A DNA stretch of 32,705 bases from NCBI GenBank assembly GCA_027622315.1, contig JAQBZW010000008.1:1-32705 (forward strand), written 5' to 3'. The notes under the pieces were generated by a model that was given only the letters and a program-made list of their open reading frames with translations, was not told the DNA's origin and did no database searches. Source of the stretch: Chloroflexota bacterium (GTDB lineage Bacteria > Chloroflexota > Dehalococcoidia > UBA2979). Below, piece by piece: positions 1-7,022 of the stretch. Each line of letters begins with the position of its first letter. The first letter of the stretch is position 1. The position numbers and the translations under genes are program-made.

Positions 1-307
1 GGCCACGTCCGCGGCCGCCGCGCCGGCCGCGCCGGCGCTGCCCCGTGCCCTGGCCGCCGCCACCGGAGTCAGAAGACTGCGACTGCGACTGTGGCGGCGG
101 ACCGCGACGCGGCCGTGCCGCAGTGGTAATCACGGAGTCCTTCGCTGTGACCCTGACGATCGCCTCTTCGGCGCCGATGCCGAGGAAGCCCTTGCTACCC
201 TCGCGGATTACGTCGACGTCGACCTGCTCGGGGCGAAGTCCGAGCTGGCCGAGCGCGCGAGCGACCGCTTCGTCGACCGTTTTGCCGCTTGTTTCCGCGA
301 CTCTCAT
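1..307 (-). CDS. jag: Jag/KhpB RNA-binding protein, N-terminal part (cut by window edge)
   Basis: Not in the ORF track because it runs off the window. Translation from the ATG at 307 gives the Jag N-terminal domain: MRVAETSGKTVDEAV at the start, then GSKGFLGIGAEEA around residues 37-49. A Ser/Gln/Gly- and Arg-rich linker follows. The KH and R3H RNA-binding domains expected in this family would lie beyond the edge. GAGGT sits 6 nt before the ATG, a good ribosome binding site. In the family this protein, with KhpA, binds RNA and affects cell division and envelope growth. It is the usual downstream neighbour of yidC, as here, but its first 113 bp overlap the yidC 3' end in another frame. Confidence 0.85.
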   Translation of the reverse strand, partial: MRVAETSGKTVDEAVARALGQLGLRPEQVDVDVIREGSKGFLGIGAEEAIVRVTAKDSVITTAARPRRGPPPQSQSQSSDSGGGGQGTGQRRRGRRGGRGRG

Positions 308-1184
308 CGTCTGACCTCGATTCGGTGTCCCCCTCGGACGGATGGTTGGATGCGCGGCCGTCGGCGGCCGCGAGCGCGGGCACCGGGCGCCGAGCGGGCG
401 GGGCCGCGGGCATGCTGAGGCGCGCGCGCACGACGCTTGGCACTAACGAGCCCCAGGTGAAGTCGCCCGGCCCCACGAAGGCCCACTGAAGAACGATGCC
501 AATGATGGTGCTGGCTGCCCAGTACAGGCCGAGTCCGGCCGGGGCGAGCAGCACGAACCACGAGAACAGCGCCGGCATCATCCACTGCATCATGGTCTGC
601 ATTTGCTGCTGTTGAGACGCACTCTGTGCCGTGGCGGGCGGAGTGCGCATCGTCGAGATGCGCTGCTGAAGCCACATCGACGCGAAGACGACAACGGTGA
701 GGGCGATGCCGCCGTTGGCCTGCAGATCGAGGAGCAGAAAGCGTGTGCTGAGCGGCAGCGCGTGCTGAATGATGCTGAAGTTGTACAGACGGTCCGACAG
801 GTTGACGACGCTCTCCGGCGTGGTGGCCACGGTGATTCGGATCACCGAATAGAGGGCGAAGAAGATCGGCATCTGGATGAGCTGGGGACCGAGGCAGCCG
901 AGCGGGTTGATCCCAGCTTCCTTGTAGAGCTTCATCGTTTCTTCGGAGCGCCGTCGCGGATCCGAGTATTTCTTCTGAATCTCCTGGAGCTTTGGCTGTA
1001 TTTCCTGCATTCCACGCATCGAGTGCAGGGTGCGCAGCGAGAGTGGGAAGAGCAGCACGCGGGAGAGAAGCGTGAAGAACAGGATGGCAAAGCCGAATGA
1101 GCCGAACGAGACGGCGCTCAGCAGCACCATGAAGTTAATCAGGGGCGTCTCAAGGAACGTTTGCCATATGAACCCGATGGGCAT
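195..1184 (-). CDS. yidC: YidC/Oxa1-family membrane protein insertase
   Basis: 329 aa, the short Gram-positive-like YidC form without the large periplasmic domain. The first core helix holds the conserved groove arginine (FFTLLSRVLLFPL, Arg42). The cytoplasmic coiled-coil hairpin follows (QEIQPKLQEIQKKY), then the conserved PLGCLGPQLIQMPIFFALY segment and C-terminal helices ending near residue 245. It inserts membrane proteins alone or with SecYEG. The tail from about residue 255 is very basic (many Arg), as seen in YidC forms that touch the ribosome. The last 37 codons overlap the start of jag out of frame. It lies 21 bp downstream of the PQQ lipoprotein gene and is probably cotranscribed with it. 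Confidence 0.95.
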   Translation of the reverse strand: MPIGFIWQTFLETPLINFMVLLSAVSFGSFGFAILFFTLLSRVLLFPLSLRTLHSMRGMQEIQPKLQEIQKKYSDPRRRSEETMKLYKEAGINPLGCLGPQLIQMPIFFALYSVIRITVATTPESVVNLSDRLYNFSIIQHALPLSTRFLLLDLQANGGIALTVVVFASMWLQQRISTMRTPPATAQSASQQQQMQTMMQWMMPALFSWFVLLAPAGLGLYWAASTIIGIVLQWAFVGPGDFTWGSLVPSVVRARLSMPAAPPARRPVPALAAADGRASNHPSEGDTESRSDDESRGNKRQNGRRSGRSRARPARTSPRAGRRRRNPRG

Positions 1185-1205
1185 GAGTAGCAGGGACTCC
1201 TTGCG

Positions 1206-2312
1206 TCAGCTCGCGCGGGCGATCTTTTGAGCGTTTCCGGTCGCAGGCGCGATGCGTACGAGGTCGCCCTTGGTGGTGATGACGAGGACATCGGATCCGA
1301 AGGCGATGGGGTTGGCGTCGATGGTCACGGATTCGACCTGCTGGCGCCAGCGCACGGTGCCGTCCGCCGGGTTGAGGCCGAACAGTTCGCCCTTCCGGGC
1401 GACGAGCACGAGCGTGTCGCCCATGAGAATCGGTTGGGACCGGAATGCGACTCCGTCCTCGTGGAACGCCCACCGGGCGGCGCCGGTCGCGGGATCGATC
1501 GCGTAGATGGACCCGCCCAGTGTGGCGGCGTAGATCACGCCGACGTTGAGAGTGGGGGAGGCCATGAACCAGCCGTCACCGTCGAACTGCCACCTCTGGG
1601 TGCCGCCGGAGCTCAGGTCGAGCGAGTGCAGGGCGCGATCGAGTGAGCCGACCAGCAGCTGGCCGCCATCGATACGCAGGTCGGCGACTGGGGCACCAGC
1701 ACCGGACTGCTCCCAGACCAGCTCGCCTGTTGCGGAGTCAATCGCGGTGACGACCCGTGCATCCATGTTCCCGAGGTAGATGATGCCGTTGTCGAGCGCG
1801 AGAGCGGACCAGACCCGCCCATCCCCCTTGTGGAGGCGGGAGACGGCACCGCTGGAGGCGTTGAGTGCGAAGAGATCTCCGTGTTCGGTGGCGACAAACA
1901 GTCGCGAGCCGTCGAAGACGGGGGAGGCGACGACGCGCGCGCCCAGTGGGATCGGGTCAGGCCCCCAGGCCTGGAGCGGACGCCCATCACTTGCGTTAAG
2001 CGCGACCACATCGCCCTTATGCGACGCGACGTAGATGACGGCGTTCGCGGCCACGGGAGTGGCATAGATAGCGTCGAATTCGACCTCGTCGCCGTCCGCG
2101 GGATAACGCCAACTGCGCGAGATCGTGGTCCCGTCGAGCGTGAAGGCCCAGAGAACGCCGCGCTCGAGTTGAGCGTAGAGGCGGGTGCCATCGCTGACAG
2201 GCGCCGCCCATCCCTCGGGCTTTGCGGCCTGGGCGCACCCGGAGCCGAGCACGGCAAGGATGAACAGGAAGGCGATCAGGAGGCGCCGCGGGCCACGCTG
2301 GATGTGTTTCAC
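1206..2312 (-). CDS. PQQ-type beta-propeller lipoprotein
   Basis: The protein is an array of PQQ/BamB-like propeller repeats with recurring patterns such as GDVVALNASDGR, GDLFALNASSGA, GSIYAIDPATGAARW and GELFGLNPADGTVRW. From the GTG at 2312 it opens with a textbook lipoprotein signal: MKHIQRGPRR, a hydrophobic stretch, then lipobox LGSGC. I prefer this start to the GTG at 2366, which adds 18 residues encoded through the parS site and has no convincing ribosome binding site. It is probably anchored outside the cytoplasmic membrane. Its place between yidD and yidC suggests a role in envelope or membrane-protein assembly, but BamB itself acts with an outer-membrane complex, so that function cannot be transferred. 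Function is unassigned. Confidence 0.8.
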   Translation of the reverse strand: MKHIQRGPRRLLIAFLFILAVLGSGCAQAAKPEGWAAPVSDGTRLYAQLERGVLWAFTLDGTTISRSWRYPADGDEVEFDAIYATPVAANAVIYVASHKGDVVALNASDGRPLQAWGPDPIPLGARVVASPVFDGSRLFVATEHGDLFALNASSGAVSRLHKGDGRVWSALALDNGIIYLGNMDARVVTAIDSATGELVWEQSGAGAPVADLRIDGGQLLVGSLDRALHSLDLSSGGTQRWQFDGDGWFMASPTLNVGVIYAATLGGSIYAIDPATGAARWAFHEDGVAFRSQPILMGDTLVLVARKGELFGLNPADGTVRWRQQVESVTIDANPIAFGSDVLVITTKGDLVRIAPATGNAQKIARAS

Positions 2313-2324
2313 GTGAAACACATC
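2301..2324. promoter_or_regulatory. parS: parS centromere-like site (ParB binding)
   Basis: The core TGTTTCACGTGAAACA (2305-2320) matches the classical bacterial parS consensus at all 16 positions. The palindrome extends perfectly to 24 bp. It lies in an rpmH-rnpA-yidC-jag cluster, typically close to oriC, where parS sites concentrate. The site overlaps the preferred GTG start of the lipoprotein gene. parA/parB are not in the window; they often lie just past jag. Confidence 0.9.
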
Positions 2325-2355
2325 ACCCGAGACGACGCCGACAACACTCGTTCGA

Positions 2356-2640
2356 TCAACCGACACGAGGTGTTCCGTTCTCGGTCATCCCGGCGGGGCG
2401 GCCGTCGACGCGCGTGACAGCGGACACCGGGTCGTAGCCTCCCGATGCACCCGGGCGGCAGCGAAGCAGGCGGCGAGCCGCCGCCCGGGTGCCGCGGATC
2501 ACGCCGAAGCGCTCGATCGACTCGTATGCGTATGCGGAGCAGCTCGGTTCGAATCGGCAGCGCGTGCCGAGTCCGGGTGAGATCCCCGTCTGATAGGCAC
2601 GGATCAGGGCCAGCGCCGCCCGCTTCGGGAGCTGACTCAT
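2356..2640 (-). CDS. yidD: Membrane protein insertion efficiency factor YidD
   Basis: 94 aa with the family signature: RAYQTGISPGLGTRCRFEP, then SCSAYAYESIERFGVIRGT, then LLRCRPGASGGYDPV. The conserved cysteines of CRFEPSCSxYA and RCRP are present. YidD is a small amphipathic membrane-associated protein that helps YidC-dependent insertion. Its ATG overlaps the rnpA stop by 4 bp (ATGA), indicating translational coupling. The C-terminus beyond residue 75 is a variable tail. The length is slightly above the usual 70-90 aa. Confidence 0.93.
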   Translation of the reverse strand: MSQLPKRAALALIRAYQTGISPGLGTRCRFEPSCSAYAYESIERFGVIRGTRAAARRLLRCRPGASGGYDPVSAVTRVDGRPAGMTENGTPRVG

Positions 2641-3008
2641 GCCTCTTCCCGTCGCAGCGCGCCGGAGCGATCGAGGCAGTGCGCCGTCGCCGCACGGAGC
2701 GCCAGGTACGGCGCAAGCGCCGCCCCCTCGTGTGCCACCGTGACCACGTCGAATCCGGGCCGAATGGGAAGCTCTCGCATGATCGCTCTCAGCCGTCGCT
2801 TCACGCGGTTGCGTTCGACGGCCTTCCCGACGCGCTTGCCCACCGAGAACCCGTATCGGCTCTGCGGGAGACCGTTGCTCCGTACAGCCACGTGCAGCAG
2901 AGCATGGCGCGAACGCCGCCCCGACCGCATCGCAATCCTAAAATCTTGACTGCGCCTGAGCCGTTCAGCTCGGCGCGCGTCTCTTTCAGGCCCCTCGGGC
3001 GGTGCCAC
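2637..3008 (-). CDS. rnpA: Ribonuclease P protein component
   Basis: RnpA binds the RNase P RNA and supports 5' maturation of pre-tRNA. The sequence shows LRRSQDFRIAMRSGRR near the start, then YGFSVGKRVGKAVERN and the RNR signature in RNRVKRRLRAI. The ORF track extends it to 3080, but that would overlap most of rpmH. The first in-frame start after the rpmH stop is GTG at 3008 (MAPPEGPERD), giving 123 aa, the normal family size. No strong Shine-Dalgarno is visible there, consistent with coupling to rpmH 13 bp upstream. Confidence 0.92.
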   Translation of the reverse strand: MAPPEGPERDARRAERLRRSQDFRIAMRSGRRSRHALLHVAVRSNGLPQSRYGFSVGKRVGKAVERNRVKRRLRAIMRELPIRPGFDVVTVAHEGAALAPYLALRAATAHCLDRSGALRREEA

Positions 3009-3021
3009 CGGGTTGGACAGT

Positions 3022-3159
3022 CTAGACGGTGAGACGCTTCCGGCCGCGTTCGCGCCGGCGCGCGAGCACTTCACGCCCACCCTTGGTCGCCATGCGCGCG
3101 CGGAAGCCGTGCTTGCGCTTGCGAGGAATTCGCTTCGGTTGCCATGTCCGCTTGGGCAC
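3022..3159 (-). CDS. rpmH: 50S ribosomal protein L34
   Basis: 45 aa starting at GTG 3159: [20 protein letters not shown] and ending [10 protein letters not shown], a full-length L34. GGAG lies 7 nt upstream of the GTG. The 69-aa ORF in the track only adds non-conserved residues upstream of the true start. L34 is a small basic protein of the large ribosomal subunit. It heads the rpmH-rnpA-yidD-yidC cluster and has its own promoter. Confidence 0.96.
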   Translation of the reverse strand: MPKRTWQPKRIPRKRKHGFRARMATKGGREVLARRRERGRKRLTV

Positions 3160-3187
3160 GGTGATTCTCCGATCGCTTGGGCAACGG

Positions 3188-3216
3188 AGTATAGGTAGCG
3201 ATTCTGGTGCGAGCAA
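3188..3216 (-). promoter_or_regulatory. Promoter of the rpmH cluster
   Basis: On the minus strand TTGCTC (3216-3211) and TATACT (3193-3188) are separated by exactly 17 bp. Transcription should start near 3181, about 22 nt before the rpmH GTG, leaving room for the GGAG ribosome binding site. Confidence 0.7.
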
Positions 3217-3261
3217 TCCGCACCGCGGCACCGAGTTCAGACCGACCGCGCGGTCCGTCGC

Positions 3262-5466
3262 TCACGGCAAGGCGGGTGCCGAAGCGCCCGCATACACGTA
3301 GCGGTACCAGGCGTAGTTCTCGAGCACCCGCTTCACGAAGCTCGCGGTTTCGGTGAAGTCGATCGATAGCCGGAATCCGTCGGTTCCGGCTATCGGTGCC
3401 GAGCGGAGCCAGCGCGTCGAGCTTCCGGGTCCCGCGTTGTAGGCGGCGACTGCCGCAGCCACATTGCCGTCGAATGAGCGGAACTGCGTCCCCAGGTAGT
3501 AGGCCCCGAAGCGCAGCGCAGTGTCGGGATCGAAGAGCAAGTCACTGCGCCACTCGACTCCCAAATCACGCGCGATCATTTCGCCCGTTGGCACCGTCAC
3601 CTGCGTCAGTCCCAATGCGTTCGCCGACGACACCGCGGTGGTGTTCCACGCCGACTCTTGCCGTACGAGCGACGCGAGCAGCAGTACGGGCAACTGATTG
3701 CTCTCCGCATACTTCGTCAGAGATTCATCGAATGCGATAGGAAACGAGAGTGACAGCACGGTCAATGGTGCTGATAGCCGTTGATCTGTCGACAATGGAC
3801 GGAGCAGCTGTCCAGCGGCGTTGAGCTGTAGATCGAACATCCCAATCGAGCCGAGCGCTCGGGCGATCTGGAGCAGATCGTCGGGCCGGCTCGAGAGGGT
3901 GCCGAGCAACTGCTGAAAGAGCGCGCGGCCAACGGCCGGCTCGCCGATGTACACCAGCTCGCGCCCGAGCAAGAATCGGCGGTCCGCGAGCACCGGAGGT
4001 GCGGTTGCAGGCGCCGGGCCGAACGTCGCGCGCAGCCAGCTTTGCTCCCGCGCGCCGTCTGTCGGCGCGGAGGCCCGTTCCCCCAGCGCGGAGGCGGGCA
4101 GCGTCAGCGTCCATCCGAGGGTGCGCGGTGCGCGGGCGGCGAGGAGCGCGGGTAGCACGGTGGCGTCGAACGAGCGTGGGTCGAGTGCCGGCGTTGCGGT
4201 GAGGCCGAGGTATTCGCGAAACACGGTGTGCCGGCGTGCGGCCTCGGCCGCCTCGTCGCGGGTGCCGTTCAGTGTGATCTGGCGGAGACGCTCGAGTGCG
4301 TCGGCGCCATTCGCGCCACCAGTGAGCGCGAGCTGGGTTGCGGACCGCAACCGCGCGTCAGCGGTGAAGGTCGACCGAGGATTGTCGATCGCGAGGCGGT
4401 CGTACTCCGCCACGGCGGAGCGGAGATCGCCGCGATCCTCGAGGATGCGCGCGCGCCAGTATCGAGCGTCGTCCGCGAGCGATCCGTTCGGCGCGAGCTC
4501 CAGCGCACTGCCGTACGCAGCGAACGCAGCCACCGGGTCGCCCTCGCGCTCGTCGATCGCACCGATGTAGAACCAGGCGCTCGCGGCGTCGGCGGAGGCG
4601 GCGCCGTCCAACGCGCGCTCGTACAGCGTGCGCGCGGCGTCGTTATCGAATGCGCGGTAGCGCACATAGCCCGCCGCGAAGGCAGAGACCGGGACCTGTG
4701 CTGATTCGAGCAGGTCGAGCGCCGCGCGTGCCCGCGGCGACCAGGGCTGGAGCGTGACGACCGCGAGCGCATCGTTCGCCCACGCGAGATCGCCGGCGTC
4801 GTACCTGATCTGAGCGGCCTCAAAGGCGGCGAGGGCACGATCGTCCGAGTTCGCTCCGGGATCCTCCTGGATGCGCGCGAGCTCCACGAGCGCAGCGGAT
4901 GGATCCGAGAGCGCAAGCGCGTTAGCCGCCGCGTCGAAGCGCGCGGCGACACGGAGCACGTCGGGGAAGTCCGGGCGCGCGATCGCGGCTGCGAATGCGG
5001 CGTCGGCCGCGCGATGGTCTCCGGCCGATACGAGCGTCTGCGCGAGACGGAGGCTGGCCACGGGCGCGAGCAGACCGTTGCGCGTGGAGACGCGACGGAA
5101 CATCGCGGTGGCATACGCGTAGGCGGCAGCATCCCGCGCGCGAATCGCGGCTGCGTAGGCGGTGCGATCGTCGCCGGAAGCGAGCGCGAGCGCCTGCGCG
5201 GTCGATGACAGCGTCTGGGCGAGGGCGGTGGTCAGCGACTGCGGCGGCCCAGAGGTCACGCTGGGCGTGCCGGCGGTGGCCGTGCCGGCACCGCTCGTCG
5301 CTGCCGTGGGAGTGCCCGAAGTGCCCGGCATCGGTGCATCGCTGCGGCCGGCTTCGCTCGTGGATCGGTCCGGCTCCCGCTCCGGTGCCGAGGAGCAGGA
5401 CGCCACTGCTGCCAGCACGACGATCGAGATGGCCGCGCCCAGCGCGATGAATCGAATGCGACGCAT
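3262..5466 (-). CDS. Soluble lytic murein transglycosylase-like lipoprotein (TPR + SLT domain)
   Basis: 734 aa. The N-terminus is a lipoprotein signal with lipobox VASC (Cys24), followed by a Thr/Ser/Gly/Pro-rich linker to about residue 80. A long alpha-helical tetratricopeptide-like region follows (about 85-560; for example AWFYIGAIDEREGDPVAAF). The C-terminal SLT domain has the catalytic glutamate in VRQESAWN (about Glu604), then ALGLTQV and AVAAYNAGPG. The enzyme would cleave peptidoglycan glycan strands to 1,6-anhydro ends at the cell surface. The usual GLMQ motif reads GLTQ here. It is transcribed alone, divergent from the small membrane-protein gene at 5592. Confidence 0.92.
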   Translation of the reverse strand: MRRIRFIALGAAISIVVLAAVASCSSAPEREPDRSTSEAGRSDAPMPGTSGTPTAATSGAGTATAGTPSVTSGPPQSLTTALAQTLSSTAQALALASGDDRTAYAAAIRARDAAAYAYATAMFRRVSTRNGLLAPVASLRLAQTLVSAGDHRAADAAFAAAIARPDFPDVLRVAARFDAAANALALSDPSAALVELARIQEDPGANSDDRALAAFEAAQIRYDAGDLAWANDALAVVTLQPWSPRARAALDLLESAQVPVSAFAAGYVRYRAFDNDAARTLYERALDGAASADAASAWFYIGAIDEREGDPVAAFAAYGSALELAPNGSLADDARYWRARILEDRGDLRSAVAEYDRLAIDNPRSTFTADARLRSATQLALTGGANGADALERLRQITLNGTRDEAAEAARRHTVFREYLGLTATPALDPRSFDATVLPALLAARAPRTLGWTLTLPASALGERASAPTDGAREQSWLRATFGPAPATAPPVLADRRFLLGRELVYIGEPAVGRALFQQLLGTLSSRPDDLLQIARALGSIGMFDLQLNAAGQLLRPLSTDQRLSAPLTVLSLSFPIAFDESLTKYAESNQLPVLLLASLVRQESAWNTTAVSSANALGLTQVTVPTGEMIARDLGVEWRSDLLFDPDTALRFGAYYLGTQFRSFDGNVAAAVAAYNAGPGSSTRWLRSAPIAGTDGFRLSIDFTETASFVKRVLENYAWYRYVYAGASAPALP

Positions 5467-5532
5467 GGATCCATCGTACGCATCTCGCTTCGAGCGGCAC
5501 GCACGACGTCGCGCTCTGAGAACGGAGCGCGA

Positions 5533-5561
5533 TTCCGGCTAGCGACCCGTCGCGCTAGACT
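5533..5561 (+). promoter_or_regulatory. Putative promoter of the 88-aa membrane protein gene
   Basis: TTCCGG and TAGACT lie 17 bp apart, with the ATG 30 bp further on and GGAGG about 7 nt upstream of it. The -10 is good and the -35 poor. Confidence 0.4.
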
Positions 5562-5591
5562 GCGCACCCAGTCGCCGAACGGAGGGCACAG

Positions 5592-5858
5592 ATGAGCAGA
5601 TTCGTTCGAGCGTGCATGCTCGGGTTCCTGACCGCTGCGCTGCCGATGGTGGCGCTTGCGACGGAAGATCCTGCCGCCGAGACCGCGAGCCGAGCGCTCC
5701 CTGCGCTCGTGGATAGCGTGGGCGTCGGGCTGATCGCCGTAGCGGCGGTGCTGGGCCTGTTGCTGGTCGCGTCGCTCGGGTACCTCTACCGCCGAGAACG
5801 GCAGCTCGACTGGGGATTCCAGCGGCCCGATGCGCCGCATCAGGACGGTCATCACTAG
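5592..5858 (+). CDS. Small secreted/membrane protein of unknown function
   Basis: 88 aa, not recognised as a named family. It has an N-terminal hydrophobic signal (FLTAALPMVALA, likely cleaved before TED). A short extracytoplasmic loop and one membrane segment follow (about residues 43-65, VGLIAVAAVLGLLLVASLGYLY), with a positively charged stop (RRERQ) and a cytoplasmic tail rich in His, Asp and Pro. GGAGGG precedes the ATG at good spacing. It is monocistronic, or the upstream partner of the peroxiredoxin gene 67 bp downstream, with hairpins between them. Confidence 0.7.
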   Translation: MSRFVRACMLGFLTAALPMVALATEDPAAETASRALPALVDSVGVGLIAVAAVLGLLLVASLGYLYRRERQLDWGFQRPDAPHQDGHH

Positions 5859-5879
5859 TGTCACTCAGTCAGCCTGAGC

Positions 5880-5908
5880 CCCGCCGATAGAGGCGGGCAC
5901 TCGCTTTT
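5880..5908 (+). terminator. Hairpin between the small membrane protein and the peroxiredoxin
   Basis: CCCGCC (5880-5885) pairs with GGCGGG (5892-5897) across a 6-nt loop, and TTTT follows after 7 nt. A weaker CTCAG/CTGAG hairpin precedes it. It could be a terminator or a leader element for the peroxiredoxin gene. Confidence 0.35.
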
Positions 5909-5925
5909 CGGAAAGGCCACCGCTC

Positions 5926-6387
5926 ATGCTCGAGATCGGCGCACAGATGCCGGCCTTCTCGCTACGCAACGCGAGCCGCGAGGAGGTCACGGACGAGGCG
6001 TTCCGGGGCGGCATCACCGTACTCGCGTTCTACGCGATGGCGTTCACCGGCGGGTGAACGACCGAGATGCGGGGCTTCCAGCGCATTCACGATGAGCTGG
6101 AAGCCCTCGGAGCCCGCGTTGCGGGCGTAAGTGCCGACACCTGGGCCGCACTCGGCGTCTTTGCCACCCAGAACGATCTGGCGTTCCCACTGCTGTCTGA
6201 CTGGCCGGAGCTGAAGACGATTGCGGGATTCGGCGTGGGCCGCGAGGGCAATCCCACGGCGCAGCGCGTGACGTTCGTCTTCGACGCAAGCGGAACGTTG
6301 CGGGGCATCGTGGATGACGCGCGCGATATGGAAGCCCACCCGACGGGTGCGCTGGCGCTGGTCAAGGAGATCACTGGAACGTCCTAG
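5926..6387 (+). CDS. Selenocysteine-containing peroxiredoxin (AhpC/TSA family), TGA read as Sec44
   Basis: The ORF track shows only the 3' part (6067-6387). The frame opens at ATG 5926 (GGAAAGG 9 nt upstream) and reads MLEIGAQMPAFSLRN, then TVLAFYAMAFTGG. It meets TGA at 6055-6057 and continues in the same frame TTEMRGFQRIHDELE to TAG at 6385. Peroxiredoxins carry P-x-x-x-T-x-x-C at the active site. Here Thr41 is followed by Gly-Gly and the TGA falls exactly on the peroxidatic cysteine. The conserved catalytic Arg is also present (AQRVTFVFD, Arg114). There is no Cys anywhere in the 153 residues, so it would be a 1-Sec enzyme without a resolving Cys. The motif proline is Ala37. A SECIS-like hairpin follows the TGA. 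The protein should reduce peroxides in the cytoplasm. The alternative is a pseudogene with a single stop. Confidence 0.85.
6058..6107 (+). promoter_or_regulatory. Bacterial SECIS-like stem-loop downstream of the in-frame TGA
   Basis: GGGCTTCCAGC (6072-6082) and GCTGGAAGCCC (6096-6106) form a perfect 11-bp stem, or 12 with a G-U pair. The 13-nt apical loop begins with G (6083). The loop starts 25 nt after the TGA. These values fall inside the published bacterial SECIS consensus as I recall it: apical loop roughly 16-37 nt from UGA, stem 4-16 bp, G in the first two loop positions. The hairpin is inside the coding region, as bacterial SECIS elements must be. Confidence 0.8.
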
Positions 6388-6395
6388 GCGAATCT

Positions 6396-6412
6396 CGGCG
6401 CCATGGGCGCCG
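6396..6412. terminator. Hairpin between convergent peroxiredoxin and MerR genes
   Basis: CGGCGCC (6396-6402) and GGCGCCG (6406-6412) pair across ATG. There is no clear T-tract on either side, so termination is only suggested by its place in the 40-bp convergent gap. Confidence 0.35.
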
Positions 6413-6427
6413 GGGCAGGCACCCGGC

Positions 6428-6910
6428 TCAGCGGTTGAGCGTCCCGCCGTGCTCAATGGCGTCGACGATGTCTTGTCGGCGCCCGCGGACGTGCGTCAGG
6501 CGCTCGCGAAGTTCCTTCTGCATCTCAGTCAGTTGTTCGACCTTGCGCTCGACCACCGTCAGTTGTCGTTCGAGCGCGTCGATGATCTGCTCCGTCCGTT
6601 GCCGGCGGGCCGGTAGCTCTCGGTCCGGACGGAACGTGTCGACGATTTGCTGGCGAAGCTCTTCGGCCTCGACCATCTCTTTGATCTCGGAGAGCGTGAA
6701 GCCCAGCAGATCTTGCAGGCGCTTGATGAACTCGATGTGCTTGACGTCGGTGTCTGAGTAGAGGCGGAAGCCGCCGTCCATACGCTCCGGCGGCTTGAGC
6801 AGACCCTTCTCCTCGTAGAAGCGCAGCGTGCGCTGCGTGACGCCGGTCTTCTCCGCGACCTCGCCGATCTGGTAGCGCGTGTTGTCGTCGCTGAGGTTCT
6901 CGGTGGTCAC
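6428..6910 (-). CDS. MerR-family transcriptional regulator
   Basis: 160 aa. The N-terminal winged helix-turn-helix has the MerR pattern YQIGEVAEKTGVTQRTLRFY (about residues 13-32), followed by EEKGLLKPPERMDGGFRLYS and LGFTLSEIKEMVE. A long coiled coil follows (about 95-150; EQIIDALERQLTVVERKVEQL), which is the dimerisation helix. No cysteine cluster for metals and no large effector domain are present, so the ligand is unknown. Such regulators usually act on promoters with over-long spacers. It converges with the selenoperoxiredoxin gene, 40 bp apart, so redox control is possible but only by proximity. Confidence 0.9.
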   Translation of the reverse strand: MTTENLSDDNTRYQIGEVAEKTGVTQRTLRFYEEKGLLKPPERMDGGFRLYSDTDVKHIEFIKRLQDLLGFTLSEIKEMVEAEELRQQIVDTFRPDRELPARRQRTEQIIDALERQLTVVERKVEQLTEMQKELRERLTHVRGRRQDIVDAIEHGGTLNR

Positions 6911-6985
6911 AGGTCGAACCCTCGTTTGACGATCGTAGTGCCACGCAGCGGCAACCGACTGTCAGTCGCTTCGTATCGCGTGCAT

Positions 6986-7002
6986 CTTACGTAAGGGTAC
7001 GT
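6986..7002. promoter_or_regulatory. Putative operator (TTACGTAA palindrome) upstream of the MerR gene
   Basis: CTTACGTAAG (6986-6995) is a perfect 10-bp palindrome, with a second ACGT 10 bp further on (6999-7002). It lies 76 bp upstream of the MerR start codon, also close to the 3' end of the next gene. TTACGTAA-containing repeats are typical of some MerR operators. Autoregulation is inferred. Confidence 0.35.
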
Positions 7003-7022
7003 GCCGCGGCAACGAATCGGGG

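Noticed and set aside
6067-6387. ORF 6067..6387 as an independent 106-aa gene
   Set aside because: It starts inside the peroxiredoxin active-site region and lacks the first strand and helix of the fold. It is the 3' part of the TGA-interrupted gene.
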